A stretch of DNA of 64,000 nucleotides from Rachycentron canadum (taxonomy: Eukaryota; Chordata; Actinopteri; Carangiformes; Rachycentridae), in contig CM076669.1 of assembly GCA_038496675.1 (NCBI GenBank), forward strand, positions 15,694,230 to 15,758,229, in the 5' to 3' direction. Below, one piece after another: positions 24,911 through 38,700 of the stretch. The notes beneath the pieces are model-generated. The model ran no database searches and was not told the origin of the DNA. It saw nothing but the letters and a program-made list of their open reading frames with translations. The position numbers and the translations under genes were made by a program. The first letter of the stretch is position 1, and each line of letters starts with the position of its first letter.

Positions 24911-27793
24911 TCGGGGCCATGACAATAATACATCAGTAAACAACAGCAAAAGAGTGTTGTTTACCAAATGTAAGTATTATTTTCAGCTCAGATGAACAGC
25001 TAATGTAACAACTACTAAATAACCACAGACCAAAAAAAAAGGTTGCCAGGTGCCAAGACAGAACGATCAGGGCGGGAACAGCTGATGGCACAAAGGCAAA
25101 AAAATCCTCCATAGACCAAACATCTCATTTCAGTTCAAACTTCAGCAGCTACAAAGGACACTTTCACTGACCTCATCTTGTTGTTGCTAGAAAACCTCAG
25201 TGGCTGGAGCCCAAATATCACACAATGAAAGCAACGTAGCATGAGACCGAAGCTGAGTGAAAATACAAAGGCTAATAGGAGAAAAGGCTAATAACAAAGT
25301 GACCTACAAGAAATTAATAAATAAGACTAAGTATCTGCAATCCTAGTTAAGGAGCTCAACAAAGTCAGTAAGATTCATCCTCTGGGGACCATGCTGCCCT
25401 GCAAAGACAAACACGGTCACTAACTATTAAACAGATTCTGCATTCTGGCTGTGTGTTGCTGCCCAGGCAGCAGTTACTGCTCTCTGGTTTTGTTAATGTG
25501 TGGGACTCATCACCACACTTAATGCACTCTCAGTGACTGACAGTAGCTTATTTACAGCGCTGTATCAAGTGAAGGGTAGCTTGTGGCATAGCAGATCCCA
25601 GTAGCTGCATCGCTTAATAAGTGATGGACCATAAATAATAATCAAACTCAAGTTCATTTTTGGATGAATTAGATCCGACAGATATTGTTGTTTCTCTGAT
25701 GGCTCTGTGAAGAAAGGTGTAGTCTCTGCACTGCGTTACTAATGTAAAAGTCTATGACAGTCTATTACAGGAATATGTGTGAGAGTGTGAATGATACAGC
25801 ACTATTATGTTTTAGCTATAATTACACAGAACCTGTTTATTTAGTTGTAACCTGGCATGTTAGCTCTCTGGTTTCAATGTGTGGAAGGTTTGTGACTAAA
25901 TCTGTGTGTTTCCATGTGCACGTCTGTGCTTTCTCCTGCCTTTACCTCTTTGGTGAGAGATGACATTGAGATATGAAATATTTTCATGTGTTTCCTTTCT
26001 GCTTATGTTCATGAGCTCAGTTGCTAGTACACTACACACACATTCTTTCATATCATGAAAAAGGAAAGCCTGTCTTGGCCTCCTTATCTAAACACAATGC
26101 ATGGCAGTAACCAATTACAATCATCCTGAGAAAAGATGAAAAGTCAGCTAGTGTAGACAAAAAAAATCTCAGCCAATTTATCAAACTGATCTCTTGGATT
26201 AGTCTGGACTAAATTGTTAGCAACTAAATGAGAAGAATGATGTTACACATTTTGGTATTTTTTTTCCCCCACAGTCTTTCATTTGTTTTATATATTTGTC
26301 AGTTAGCTCATCTAAAGACTTTGACTCCATGTATAGTTTTATTTAACATTTATTACTCAGCAGGGTGGTGTTTTCTTAGTATGTTTACAACATAGTTACT
26401 TGTCAGACTTGTCCTGGTCAGAATCCATCAATCTTGTAACATATGTGTCAACTTTACACAGTAATATGTGCAGAGGTGTGAAAGTGAGGCAGTGTTCAAA
26501 CTTCTTTCTCAAGCTTTTTTTTTTTTTTTTTTTTTACATTTTTAACACAACTACATCTGTGAGTTTTCATGTTGTTTCCTCACAGATGAGTCACTCTATG
26601 TACTAACACATAACCGACACAAAACTTACTCTTTACAGAGAGTGTTTCACTGGTGCAGAAATGAAATGTGTATTTTATCCGTTTCAATATTATAGTTTGT
26701 CATATTTTTGATTTAAGCTGTGCTCATACAACAGTACTTCAGTGACAACAAGAAAATTGTCTGCATCTGAAAACAGGACCGTTGTCAATAATATGCAACA
26801 CCATGTGGGTGCAATGTTATCCCCATTTGCATGAATATACTGCATGAAAACGTCAAAGACACAATGTGTTACATAGAGATGGAGGAGGCAGTGGGTTGCA
26901 TCCAGGAGACAACTCATGGCCTTAACTTCCAGTGCAGCTACACAGAAAAGTGGATTTATATATATATATATATATATTTTTTTTTTTTTAAATTGACAGA
27001 TGTGAATAAAGTAGCTTAGCATAAAGGCCGGTCAATGTGTGAATACAGAAGAAATCCTACATCTACTTTGACTACGCTTGGTGATTCACTCCTCTGCCTG
27101 GGGGAGGAAGTGTCAGAGTGGCCGGTGACATGATAACTTAATATTTGTTGACTGATTGGAGACTTTCATCCATCAGGTCATTTTCATTCAATCACAAGGA
27201 GCAGGCTACAGCTGTTAGGACCATGTATTAAAATTCTGTGCTGCTCTCAGTGCTTACTGACACAATTTTATTCCACATAAAAATGAAATGGCCTCATAAA
27301 CTAACTTTATTTCAGGGTCCATAAAACCGCTGGCCTGTGGGACTGTGTCTGATGAGCAGCTCAGTTAACTTAAGGAGCAGCCAGCTGCACCTTGAACTGT
27401 CTCTGTCATCAGTGCAGCGGCCCTGGGCTCACGGACGGACACATTCATTTACCCAACAGTGCTGAACCTGTCCGCTGCATCGATCCCTTCGTCCATCACC
27501 GTGGTGCCTGTGGTCGTGTTTTGTTACCCCCTGTAGTGGGGTTTGATTAGCTGCTAATGATGGTTGTTTAAACAGTGCTAACCTCCGGGACAGGTTAAAG
27601 GCCTGGAGCCTGAACACTTTGTCCTTGTACCTCTATCCTTCTCGTCCTGCAACACCACACTCTTCACAGGCTCTCCGTCTTCTTGGTCAGTTCTTTTACT
27701 GTGTGGCCATTTTGAAACAACAAGAATAGAACTTAGTTTCAGGTAGATAATTATCAGGGCATCAATCGATGCTCTCTAATTGCTTCTCATCAC
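24911..27793. other. Non-coding, no gene seen
   Basis: No exon recognised. T-runs lie near 26514-26535, and a (TA)n-T(n) tract at 26957-26989. Confidence 0.45.
26957..26989. repeat. (TA)10 followed by poly(T)
   Basis: The TA dinucleotide run at 26957-26977 is followed by twelve or so T. Confidence 0.95.
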
Positions 27794-28870
27794 TTAACCC
27801 TTACATACTGCTCAGGTCAAAATTGACCCGTTTTGACATTTGACAGCAGTAAAAATACCCTACATGTCATTCTTTTCACCTGAAATTAAAAGAATGGTCT
27901 TTGAAGGGTCATGGAGGAACCTCCAAACAGTGAAATAGTTAGGCAGCATAAGAGTGGTGATATATGGTGCACATCAGGAACAGAGGTTATACAGAGGTCA
28001 GAGGGCACCTTGACACAGAGACTCATACATGCAGCTGCAGTGTAACAACATAATCTAAAAATAGACAAATTAGAACCTATTAGAAACTAACCCTAACCCC
28101 CTAACCCTCTTCACCTCTCATGAGCTTGGTCAAGCGCTCCTGAAGAGGAAAGTCACAATGGTTGGCACTGTCAGGCTGAACAAGCCTGAGCTGCCACCCG
28201 TTCTGATTACAACAAGGGGGAGAGAGGTCATTTCTTCAAAGTTTGCTTTCACCCATGACACCACAGTTGTGTCATACATGCAAAAGAAGAACAAGAATGT
28301 CCTTCCTTATGAGCACATTTCATAAGGCTGCAGAGATCAGCACTCGGGAGGACAGAAAACCAGCCATCATCCTGGACTACAATGCCAACAAAGGAGGAGT
28401 GGACAACCTCGACAAGTCACAGGCACATACAGCTGCAAGAGGAGAACCACCCACTGGCCTCTTGCAATATTCCACAATATAATTGACATATCAAGATACA
28501 ATGCCTAAGTCATATGGAGTGAGCTGAATCCAACCTGGAGGACAAGCAAGAGAAACTGGAGGAGGTTCTTTCTGGAGGAGCTTGGAAAGGCCCTTGTGAC
28601 TCCATGTATGCAAAACCAACGCCACCTTCCCCGCACAGCAGCCTCAGCAGCACTGGTAAGGGCAGTGCAGTGATCTGAGCCTGGCCCGGATCAAGTCACA
28701 CAAGAAGTCAACACAAGGTGACAAAAGAGAAGGAGATGCAACCTCTGCTCCACAAAAAAGGACTGCAAAACAGGGACACTGACTTGTTTGCAACAAGCAA
28801 GTTTGTTTTATGTATGTAAGTGCCACTGATGAGTGCTAAACCCATAACACGTGAACCCATAAAGCAGGTA
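27794..28870 (+). mobile_element. Broken piggyBac-family transposon
   Basis: A TTAA (27794-27797), the piggyBac target, is followed at once by CCCTTACATACTGC...AGGTCAAAATTGACCC, a typical piggyBac-like end. From about 28150 the plus strand encodes, in two frames, the C-terminal half of a piggyBac transposase: GTVRLNKPELPP, then a frameshift, then STREDRKPAIILDYNANKGG with VDNLDKS after it, then HWPLAIFHNIIDISRYNA before a stop. The N-terminal half, including two of the three catalytic aspartates, is missing. The right end is uncertain; a TTAA lies near 28957. Inactive. Confidence 0.8.
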
Positions 28871-28879
28871 TAATCCTCT

Positions 28880-31800
28880 TTTTTATCATTTTCAAACGCA
28901 ATTAAATATATACTGCAGGTTCTGAAATGTGTATTCAATGATTTTAGAGGAAAATGTTAATTAAGGCTGCGCTAATCAGTACTTCTATATTGAGCAATTA
29001 CAATCTGTTATCTTATAGATGTGACTTACAGTGATGAGCCCACAGAGTTTAGTCACCAATCCTAACGTCTGCTGAGCGTTTCAGTGTCTTTCAACTCATT
29101 GTTTGGGTTTCCAAGCATGCTGCTGTTCACACAGCCTAGTTTGCAGCAGCAGCAGGCAGAGCGACAAAGTTAGCAACTAGCTGGTAACTGTATTATATAC
29201 AGATTTATAAAATTAAATAGCCTGCTCAAAGTGATTACCACCCTCAAAATCTTGCTTTACCTGCATGTACAGCTTACTGATCCACTGAACTGAACCATCC
29301 TGGATTTGCTTTATGGCACTTTTAATTTTTTTTAAATTTTCTTACCATGCAAACACAATTGCTCCAGTCAGTTCATACACATTCACAATGGCTTTAAAGC
29401 TATAATACACATGTGAATGTTCTGCTATTATCAGTGCTGTATGTGTTTGGCTCATTTCTGTAAAAAAAAATGCCCTCTCAGGTGTTATTGTTACAGTAAA
29501 GCGAAGCAAACCAGAGGCTGAATGCTCTGCTATCTCTTGCCTCCCACCCACACATTCTTCTCTACATAAGCCTCTGCTCAGGATTATAGCACTTTTTTTG
29601 ATTTATGAGCAAATTGCGCTGTAGTCTACCTTCTGAATTTACGCTGATAGCTCTTGGGACCAATTCAATTGAGGCTGGAGAGGGGAAAAAAAAGCCCTGG
29701 CTTCTGCTTTCCTATTACATGGTAAATCTCCAGAGAATGGGACAGAGGTGTGCAAGTCAGCAGAAATCCCAGTCTTCTGAAAGCAGCAATTTATATGCAC
29801 ATGGTTTCTTTATCATAGAGAAATAAAAAGGCTGATTAAGTCACTTTTTCACTTTTAATTGCCACTTGAATGGGCCGATATGCCTAAAGGACCAACTGTG
29901 CATGTGCCAGTGTTTTTCAGGCCATATGGAGGGGCATGACTTTAATAATGAGGATAAGATAGAGAATCTGTGGAGTAAGATGGGGAATCTGCTGCTAAAA
30001 GCAGAATAAATGAACCTGATGAAATTAGAGTTTATTACCTCTCTAGATTTAACTTCTAAACCAAATGTCCAGTTTTGTCAGTTCTTCATTTTGTCTTATA
30101 TTTGGTTCATTGATCAGCAGTATCACTTTGATTCTTCTACTGATTCGCAACAAGAAAACCATTCAGCCCCAAAGTGACCTTTTGGGTTGAGTCATCCCCC
30201 AGACATCCAGCTGAATGTTGACTCCCTCTGATAAATATCAAATGTTTAAACTTGTCAATATCCATATGAGGTTTCTTCAGACATACAGTTTAATGAGTGT
30301 AGTAATCAGTCAACACCATGACTAATTAGACAGTTGGGGATTCATATGTCACAAACCTAAGGAAACAATACTGACAACCTGTGGGGACGGGGGGTGGAGC
30401 TAAATAAACCTGAAAACATGTCAGAGCCAGAATTTGCATTAGCACAAATATTAACACTGTGTCAGCCACTGCCACTCACTAACAAACAGTAAACAAATAA
30501 AAGATGCTAACTACACTAACTTTTTCTGATACGCCTGCTAGTCTCTGGGTCTGACTGAGGCTCAAACATGAGGCTGAGTCTCTCTGATGTTTCACCCTCT
30601 AACCATCTTCATCCTCTCTGCCCCTTGTTGTCATTTTAAACACTTGGAGAAATAATCAAATAAGAGTGGTGAAGCTGTCCTGACACAAAATGTCACGTGG
30701 CAGTGTTTGCACTGTAAAGCAGTTTGACAGGAATCGAACATGAAGCACTGAAAGAACTGCAAAGTTAGAAATAAGGGCCATAATAAACAGGATTAATTAG
30801 CTCCAGAAACATGTGCCCTGTCTAAAGGGCAGAATACTGAGCCCTGACTGACCAATCTGAAGTGTATGGAGGGGTGTGTTATTCTGTAATAGTCTGGTGT
30901 CACTTGCTCATGAATTGATGAGTTGATGAGGGGAAACATAATGGTCATGTGGCCATCCCTTATTTACTGGTATTCCTGCTTCAACCAACCTGCTTAATTT
31001 TTTTAAAAGTGGATTTAAATTCTGTTCATCTATTGGCAGTTGAGCAGTGGCGTGCAATCAGGCAATCAATACATACCATACCGAAGTGAAGTGATATCTC
31101 TCCTTACATCTGATCTCAGATCAGTGTTCTGTCTCAAAGGATTCCTCAGGTAATTTACTGCCCTCTTGAGTCAGGGTGTTGTCTCTGAAAGCTAGTTTCC
31201 CTTCCAGCTGTTGTACCTATAGTTCTGTCATTTTCATGTGTGTGTTCATCCCATTGACAGAGACTGGAGCTTAATGTGGAGTTTTAATCCTGTTATCTTT
31301 GACTGGTGATCAGCTGCAGACAAAGTGTGCTAGACTAACTGTCCTTGACTCAGCTGCTGCTGTTCTGTGATCAGTTATGATGCTGCAGCATCACGCACAG
31401 ATGTGTGTGGAAACAAAACTTAAGTATTAAGTATCTAACAGGGAGTAGCAAGTGAAGGAGAAAATTACACTTATCAATTTGCAAGTGATCATCTCTGTGT
31501 TTGAGAACTTTGAGAAAGATGAGAAGTAGAGCTCCTTTCAGGAATAGATCAGCACGTAGGTTGTGTGTGAAGCAGGAGAGAGAGAGGGAGGAAGAGAGAG
31601 AGAGAGAGATGATGCTGCCGCTTGAAGTAGAGAGTAAGCCTTAGCTGTGTAGCTGTGAATGTACAGTGCAACGTATGTGCACTTTAGGCTGTTTGTACTG
31701 AAATAAAAGCTACGATTCCTCGGGTTTAAGTTCCCTCCTCTTCTCTGAGCCTCAACTACAGTCCAGACCATGATGCAGGACAGGTTGACAGCGCTGAGGT

Positions 31801-32899
31801 TGGAAAATACAGGTTTCCACATTGTCACTGTATCATTGTGAACTAATGTTGAAAGAAGTGGTTTTAGTGGTTTTCTTCTGTACTTTACATTTGATGTGTT
31901 TACTGTCAGTTTGCAGGAATAATCCTGAAACAGGGAAGACGAGCAGCACAAAATCACGAGACAGGACAGGACCCAAATTTAGCAGGGGTTAGTGTAGTGC
32001 ACAGCTGAGTCCCTGACAGGGTCACCCCACCCCACTGCTGATGAATATTTGTTGAATAATTGTTTTACATGTGGATCATTATCCTGTCACTTCTGTGCAT
32101 TCGCTGAATTGAGTTTGTCCTGTTGATAAAATGGGTGAAGTGCCAGCAGAGTGACACAGCTTCAGAAACAGATGTGGTGCTGAGGTGTCTATTCTCAGCA
32201 CAGCAACACCAGCGGCTCACTTTGCACCGCTTCATCTGAATAAACCTCCCACCTGTTTGTTCCTCTCCTCCCACCAATTACACACAGGCAGTGAATTTCA
32301 AGGTCAGGAGATGGTTGGAGCGCTGCTCGTTATAATCTGTAGCTAAAGGCTTTTGTCTCTGGTCTGGCTTTGCTCAGCTGTCAATCTCGATCGCTCTCTC
32401 TCTCACCAAAATAACCTGTTAGCCGTGGCATCCAAATAACAATCAGCAAGCCAAGTAATTCACAAAAGGCTTCAGCATAATATTTCCATGACCATTCTGG
32501 GAAGGCTTGGCCTGTCACAAACTAACACCTGCCTAACTGCCCCCCAGGAAACAAGCTGGTCTCTGCTCTTAATAATGATTGATGGGGTTGGTTGAGTTTT
32601 AATGATGAAAAGTTCCACTGTGTCAGACATACTGTTGTTTTGCAAAAGAACCTGCACAAAAGTTAAATTTCACGAAAAAGCCTTTTAAAAATACCACAGA
32701 GATTCATGGACAACTGCAATAACTATCACTGTGGTTGGTAATAAACAGCAGAAGAAGAGGCTGCGACACCTGGAGCCTGCAGAGTCCACACAGCTTTACA
32801 GGAATCACGGTTAACTTATGACGTTCATGTTTTTGAAACTCTAGATGTTGAGAAATGGCAGATTTTTTTTTACCAGCGTGTGGCTGGTCCTGTTTTCAC

Positions 32900-32900
<1 letters not shown>
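28880..32900. other. Non-coding, no gene seen
   Basis: No exon recognised. A GA-rich tract lies at 31575-31609, inside a 139-codon minus-strand frame (31538-31957) that I take as chance. A block at 29580-29890 with balanced composition is a candidate conserved element. Confidence 0.4.

Positions 32901-32949
<49 letters not shown>
32901..32949. repeat. (GT)n microsatellite
   Basis: About 49 bp of GT repeat with a single GC interruption at each end. Confidence 0.97.
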
Positions 32950-32953
<4 letters not shown>

Positions 32954-33229
32954 CCTGCGTGTGTGGGTGAGTCATCACCAGTGTGGTCCTGAAGATACCT
33001 ACAACCTACAGTTGATTAAAACGAATGAAGCAGTATAGTAGTATGAGGCTCCGCATGTAATAATGTAGCTGTGACTTCTGAGTAATCGTTGGGTTGGAAC
33101 GTCTATGTGTTGGTTGGAGTGATCCACTGAGAGATGTTGTTTAGTTCAGATGATGTAGTGCAATGATGTGGGATATATAGAGGCTCTGAGCTTGTCTTCT
33201 GATTGGCTGTTTGTTACACTTTGAGAAAA

Positions 33230-33480
33230 GTCCTGCAACTTTAGATTGTGGATCTAGGTGGAGGTGGTCTGGGTGTGGTTGAGGGCGGTGACTGCTTTGT
33301 TGTGACATCACAAAGTAACAGAAGTCCTGACTGCTGGTATTAGGGCTCAGTTTCTGAATACAGGCTGTGAGCATTTCTCTGTGGACTGAGACCTTTGATA
33401 CTTTCACTGTATTAATATAGAACCTAGACCTGTTTTATAATCAAAGACCACATGGAGGTCGACCTTTAGACTGTATGGAC
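33230..33480 (-). repeat. Dispersed repeat family B, inverted copy
   Basis: Minus-strand match to 19460-19605 (GAAATGCTCACAGCC, CAGGACTTCTG, TTTGTGATGTCACAAC). It extends on the plus strand to AGACCTGTTTTATAATCAAA, also present near 3745. TCTGATTGGCTG at about 33198 links it to the copy at 53631. Confidence 0.78.
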
Positions 33481-33599
33481 CTTTAATTTCCAAATTGTAT
33501 AACTGTTAGTTCATAAACGACATGTCATTCGATCAGTTTCACAGCATCTTTGTATCACAGAGTGAAAAGTTTGCACTTGGTTTTTCATATTTTGAAGCA

Positions 33600-34030
33600 G
33601 GAGCACAGGTACAAAGGATGAACAAGGTTACTTTGATAGAATAAATAATCAAGACCAGGCTTACGGGTAGAGAGGTGGACAAGCAGCTAGGCAAAACACA
33701 ACAGGTCACTAAATACAGGTGGCAGGCAGATAACAAGAATGAGTCCAGCACAAAGGGAGAAACACTGAGGCATGAGCAAACAAACTGCCACCTGACTGGG
33801 GGAAAGCGTGTGGTATAAATGCTACGGAATAAATGAGGGACATGAGGAACTGGTGTGTAATCAGGAAGGAACGTTCTATTGATGGGAACTGGGAAACAGG
33901 TGAGCGGGTGGATCAAGGAACAGAAGCGGACATCTGGTGGGTGGGTCGAGTATGGCAGGAAACATGGTTGGCAATGAAGCGTGTCTGGGAGGTTGGAGGG
34001 AAGCAGGCCCAACGCCAGCCCATGAGGACG
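33600..34030. repeat. Possible dispersed repeat; no gene
   Basis: Purine-rich plus strand with phrases such as AACTGGGAAACAGGTGAG, AGGAACAGAAGC and CATGGCAGGAAACATGG-like text resembles a common fish interspersed repeat known to me only by style. The 169-codon Cys/Pro-rich minus-strand frame (33539-34048) has no domain and is probably its shadow. Confidence 0.3.
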
Positions 34031-34799
34031 TATGCAGCGTGACAGCACAGGTGATGGAGAAGGCCACCACCTCTACATGTAGGGGAACTTTTTGCCTCTT
34101 GGGTCGTGCTTTCAAAAGGTAGCTGTTGACTGCTGGCTCTTCATAGACACTCCAAAGTCCTCCCACATTAATGACAGGCTGGATTGACTTGGCTTGGTGC
34201 CTTCTGTGAAATGGTGACTGTAGCACCGCAGCATGAAAGGTTCTACTGCAAAGCAAAAGATTAGACAGCTTTGTTGATAGTACAACATATGGCATGTCTT
34301 TAAAAGGGAATTTGTCCTCAATGATATTCACCTGCAGCACTAAAATGCAATATAAGAGAGAATCTCACTTTGGACACATTCAAAGTAAAATTATAACTGA
34401 AGACAGGATGTGATTTTTCTGCCAAAGGGTTTTCTGTTTCTTAAGCTTGGAAATAAACAACAGCAATCCTAATTTCATCGAGCCTCTCATATCTGCCCTT
34501 GAGCCTTCACTGTGTTGAGACAAATCTCTGCATATGTGCCTGTGTTGCTTTTCATTCATGTCCCCTCGCCAAGAGCAAAGGCAGGCACGGGAACAGGCAG
34601 GAAAAACAAAAAATTGCCTCATTATAAAAGCAAAACTGCCTCTTTTGTCTTTAAACTCTCATCTATCTGCAGTGGTATTCCTGTCACAGCATTTTTTTAG
34701 TTTTACGGTTTTAGACATTTAAAAGACATATTTAAAAGTCACTTATTTTGAAATAAACAAATTTCTCAAGTCTCCTTAAATTAAATTAAATATTCAAGC

Positions 34800-35050
34800 C
34801 TTAAAGGAATAATGGAACATTTCAGAAAATATTCTTCTTCTTAGAGTTAGATGAGAGAATTGATACCACTTTCACACCTGTATGGTAAATTGGACCCAGC
34901 AGCCAGTTAGCTTAGCTTAGCATAAACTTGTAAAAATGTAAAAACATGGCTTAGTTTTGAAAAAGAAAAACATAGCTCTAGGTGTGTAAGTCAGTCAACA
35001 GATCCACCTGATATCTTCTATTTGATGTGCAACAAACAAAAAATATAACC
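34800..35050 (+). repeat. Dispersed repeat family C
   Basis: TTAAAGGAATAATGGAACAT, GAGTTAGATGAGAGAATTGA, TACCACTTTCACACCTGTAT and CCAGTTAGCTTAGCTTAGCA follow in order. A second copy lies at 51085-51260. From memory this is a frequent fish repeat of unknown class. Confidence 0.7.
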
Positions 35051-35369
35051 CACACTGCCAGTTTTCATTTATTTATATTGGCTCATTTTTCCAAGGGGGT
35101 GATCTGAATATACAAAGAGCCAAATCATCACCTTGGAATTATAAGGTTCTATATAACTTTTTTGTCAAAATTGAGTTATTCACATATTTTGACTCTGTGA
35201 TAACGTAATGTGAAGTGTTTTGTTTAAGTTATATGCATTTTTAAATTCTATTTTATGTTCAAAATGCCTCTGGTGCTGGGGTAAGACTATTCTCCCCAAG
35301 ATGATGTCAGAGAAGTGAATCTGGTGCGAATGCTCATGTTAATGAGAAATGCATGTTGGGCTCAAGCAT

Positions 35370-35710
35370 CGACCTCCAGGGCTGAAAGATGAAGCACTAA
35401 AGTGCCAAAAACTGCAGTTCCTGTAATGACCACCACCAATGTCCAACTTTACAGCAGAAATAAACCTCACCTCTTAACATTTTATTAAAGCTTAAAGTTA
35501 CACATCATTGACAGCGACTGAGTTGTGGTGTTTCACTGCCACAAATCAGCATGGCCCCACCTCTTTGCCCATTTTTGGATTAGACAGGAAATAGGCACAG
35601 TCAGACACTGCCAAGATGGCAAGAGCTGAGCAGCTCACTCTGAGCTTCAGACCCACTCTTCAGAAACCTGTGGGTGACATAGAAGCTAGATTCATTCATA
35701 CAGTCTATAA
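35370..35710 (+). repeat. Dispersed repeat family A
   Basis: AGTGCCAAAAACTGCAGTTC is identical to the copy at 17480. It continues with TTTACAGCAGAAATAAACCT, CCAAGATGGC and ATACAGTCTATAATTG at its end. Confidence 0.78.
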
Positions 35711-38700
35711 TTGGGGACCTTGGTCCTTGTCAAAACAAATACTTGTCTAGTACAGACAGATTTAGAGACACCTTTTATCTCGACAAGAAGCAACAACTCT
35801 TTGTAGTAGGACACATGCCCCAGAAAACCACACCTTGTTTTTACACAGGTTTTTGCACAAATTCAATAAATGAGATATAAATTGTTACTCAGAGACCCAG
35901 GATAACCATTTTATGGTAGCTAGCCTAACCAAATTTTCTGAAATGTCAAACTATACCTTTAAATTGAATGAGGTCCATTCAATGAGAAAGATCCTAGTAA
36001 ACAGTGTCCTGAGGTCAACAGCAGCCAGTGACTGCAGTACTCTGACTGGCCTGAGCAGCACACGAGACTCAGAGAGCTCTCATCTGACTTTTAACTGCAG
36101 CTGTTACAGTGGCTATAATCAGATCTTATTGGAATGTGCCCTTGCAAAGCAGGCAGCCATGATTTAAAGCTCAAGAGTGACGTCCAGACATCGATTCTAT
36201 AACCTTTCCTAAATTATCCAGACAACAGAGAGGGTAGTGTCTCTATTTTCTTTTGTCTTGCTCTCACTCCCTCTCTCTGCTATCAGTTGTCACCATAATG
36301 AGCAGCAGGATTTGGATGGGGAGAAAGACACAGTAAGTGAGGGGTCCAGCCGTGGGCGCAGAGCTGGGATGAACTGCAATTGATTAGCTGTGCGGCCATC
36401 TCAGACAGCTCAGTCACAGTGCGGGATATGCTTTAATACTGGATGACAGCAAAGTAAATGTCTGCTGAGATAATGAGGTGGCTTTGACATGCCCTACGTG
36501 TCAGCACTCCTACCAATAAATGCACATGTGTGAACGGCCAATAGCATGGAGCTTGTGTGTGCATAGACATGTGTATGTGGCATGTTTTAAAAGTGGAACA
36601 TTTGAGATTTGGACAGAATTTTAGTTTAATGAAAAACCTACATCTATTGTATTTCAGAGATATCTACTGAAATTTGCATGCTAACCAGGTAGCCCCATCA
36701 TATCTGGCAATACCACTTTGTGACACTAGATGCTATGTGAGTCAGTGTAGCGTCTTGTGTGTCCTCAGTCCTACGTGTCAGGATGAAGGACAGCTGCCTC
36801 TAGAGCTTCTGACTAGCCTCACAGAAATGAAGAGGTGGCTGAAGCTCCTTGAAAAGCGATCTTTATCTCAAAGGAACACAAAAGAAGAGATGTAGAAGTC
36901 TTAATGTGGCTTGCCTGGAGCTGGAGACAGCTCTTGGTGAGTAAAGAGATGCGCTTTGATGCTGAGCTTGTAAATTCTAAACATCTACCCCTATAGTGTA
37001 AAGTATCTCTTCATTAGTGACATATATTTATGCCAGGGTGTACTGCACCTTCACTCAATGTCACTTGGGATTGGCTCTAGCCCCTCTCCAACCCTGCACA
37101 GATAATCAGTATAGATAATGGATGCATAAGTTTATGATATTGATGTTGTCGATGCTCTTTTGTGGTTTAGCAGAATTTAGCCTGTTCCTGCCCGGCTGTT
37201 GTCCCAATAGGTATGTCATTAACTTTAGGCCTATTTTATAACTGATGACTGAACATTGAGTAGACCCAGTGAATTCACATCGATCAGTTGGCTGTTAGCG
37301 AGATGAGGCTGGATTTAGCAGGGGAGGAGGTGGAGGTGAAATGGTGCCACCTATGGAGCAGCTACTGGCGAGTCATCAAAGCAATGATCTGCAACAATTT
37401 CATAAAAATTGTCAGCTTTTCTTGAAAATGACATAAAACAGCTCTTTTTATTTTCATGTTCAGGGTGAAAACTATCCAGCTGAGGAGGTTATGTGGTTTC
37501 TTTGTCATAAATAAAAGAAAACCAAACAGTGAGATGTAAACTCAGTGAGAGGGTTCTCTACCTAAAATTAGACTTCAGGGAAGATGAGGCAGACATCGAT
37601 GTCTCCTTGTCATGATTAAAAACACTTCAAGATGAGACATAACTCAAGAGCAGTCCAGTTCCAGCTGCTCTTCTTCCACATTGAAAGGTCTTGCTCTCCT
37701 TTATCCTTGGGCTGCACTAAACGAAAAACACTTCTTTAGCTTCAGTGCTCCAGAAGGGCCGGCTGTAATAAACAACAAATATTCATCACTCTTCTCCTCA
37801 TGAAATACAACTATAACCATGGTCTCTTTATTTAGTGCCATGAAGATAATTCTAACGGTCTCGGAGATGGTATGGTATTAAATTTTTAGAATAAAAGACC
37901 AAAACTGGCCCTCTCGTTTTAGGGGTTAATACCCATTAGAGGAGAATATTTCAGTGCCACATCAATTTTATTTAGTGCGTAATTTCTTTCTTTATACTGC
38001 TGGAATGTAACGGTATGAATAGGCCTCTGAAGACGGCGGCGTTTTGTCCCATTCAAACCTGGACCTTCAAATACAGTTTTATCAGAAACGATGCAGTAAT
38101 TGAATTCCTTTATATCATGTAAATCACTTCATACTATAGCTAGACATAATGAACTGACTATACTCTAACAAATCAATATAATGCACTGGTTTTCTAAATA
38201 AGTGGTTGCCACCAGGTGAGAAGATGCTGAAATTTCATTCAGTTGGATAAAAATATCTCCCATTTGTTTTAATTGACTGTACTGAGAGCACATTTTGAGC
38301 CATGTTTCTGGCCATCGTTCATAGACTTGCCCTCCTTTTAGTTATGTTTTGGTCTCCACCAACTCCTGAGAAAAGCTAACTGCTCGCTGCTAAATGCTGT
38401 AATGTGTTCAGTAGATAGTTGCTAACCCCATCTCTTTGTTGTTTGGTTCATGTTAGGCTTTTTCAAGCTTTTTCACTGAAGTTGGTGTCACACCATAGAC
38501 CAAGGACAGGCTGATGCTTGTAGAACTTAAGGGAACTGCAAATTGATGATGATTCTCTATCAATTTTTCCCATTGTTGGTAGAAAATATTACTTAATGCA
38601 GCTTTAAGGATTTATTTTTATTTGAGAAACATAGTGAGAGGGTGACCAGAGTGACTCATAGTCTCATCAGGGATGTGCTGTATCCAACAGGAAGTCAGAG

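Noticed and set aside
28087..28108. CCCTAA-like repeats, possible interstitial telomere
   Set aside because: Only about three imperfect units, lying inside the piggyBac relic. The similar text near 48890 is shorter still.
33539..34048. 169-codon Cys/Pro/Ser-rich minus-strand frame
   Set aside because: It looks like the complement of a purine-rich interspersed repeat. Three other long frames overlap it in other registers, which is usual for chance frames there.
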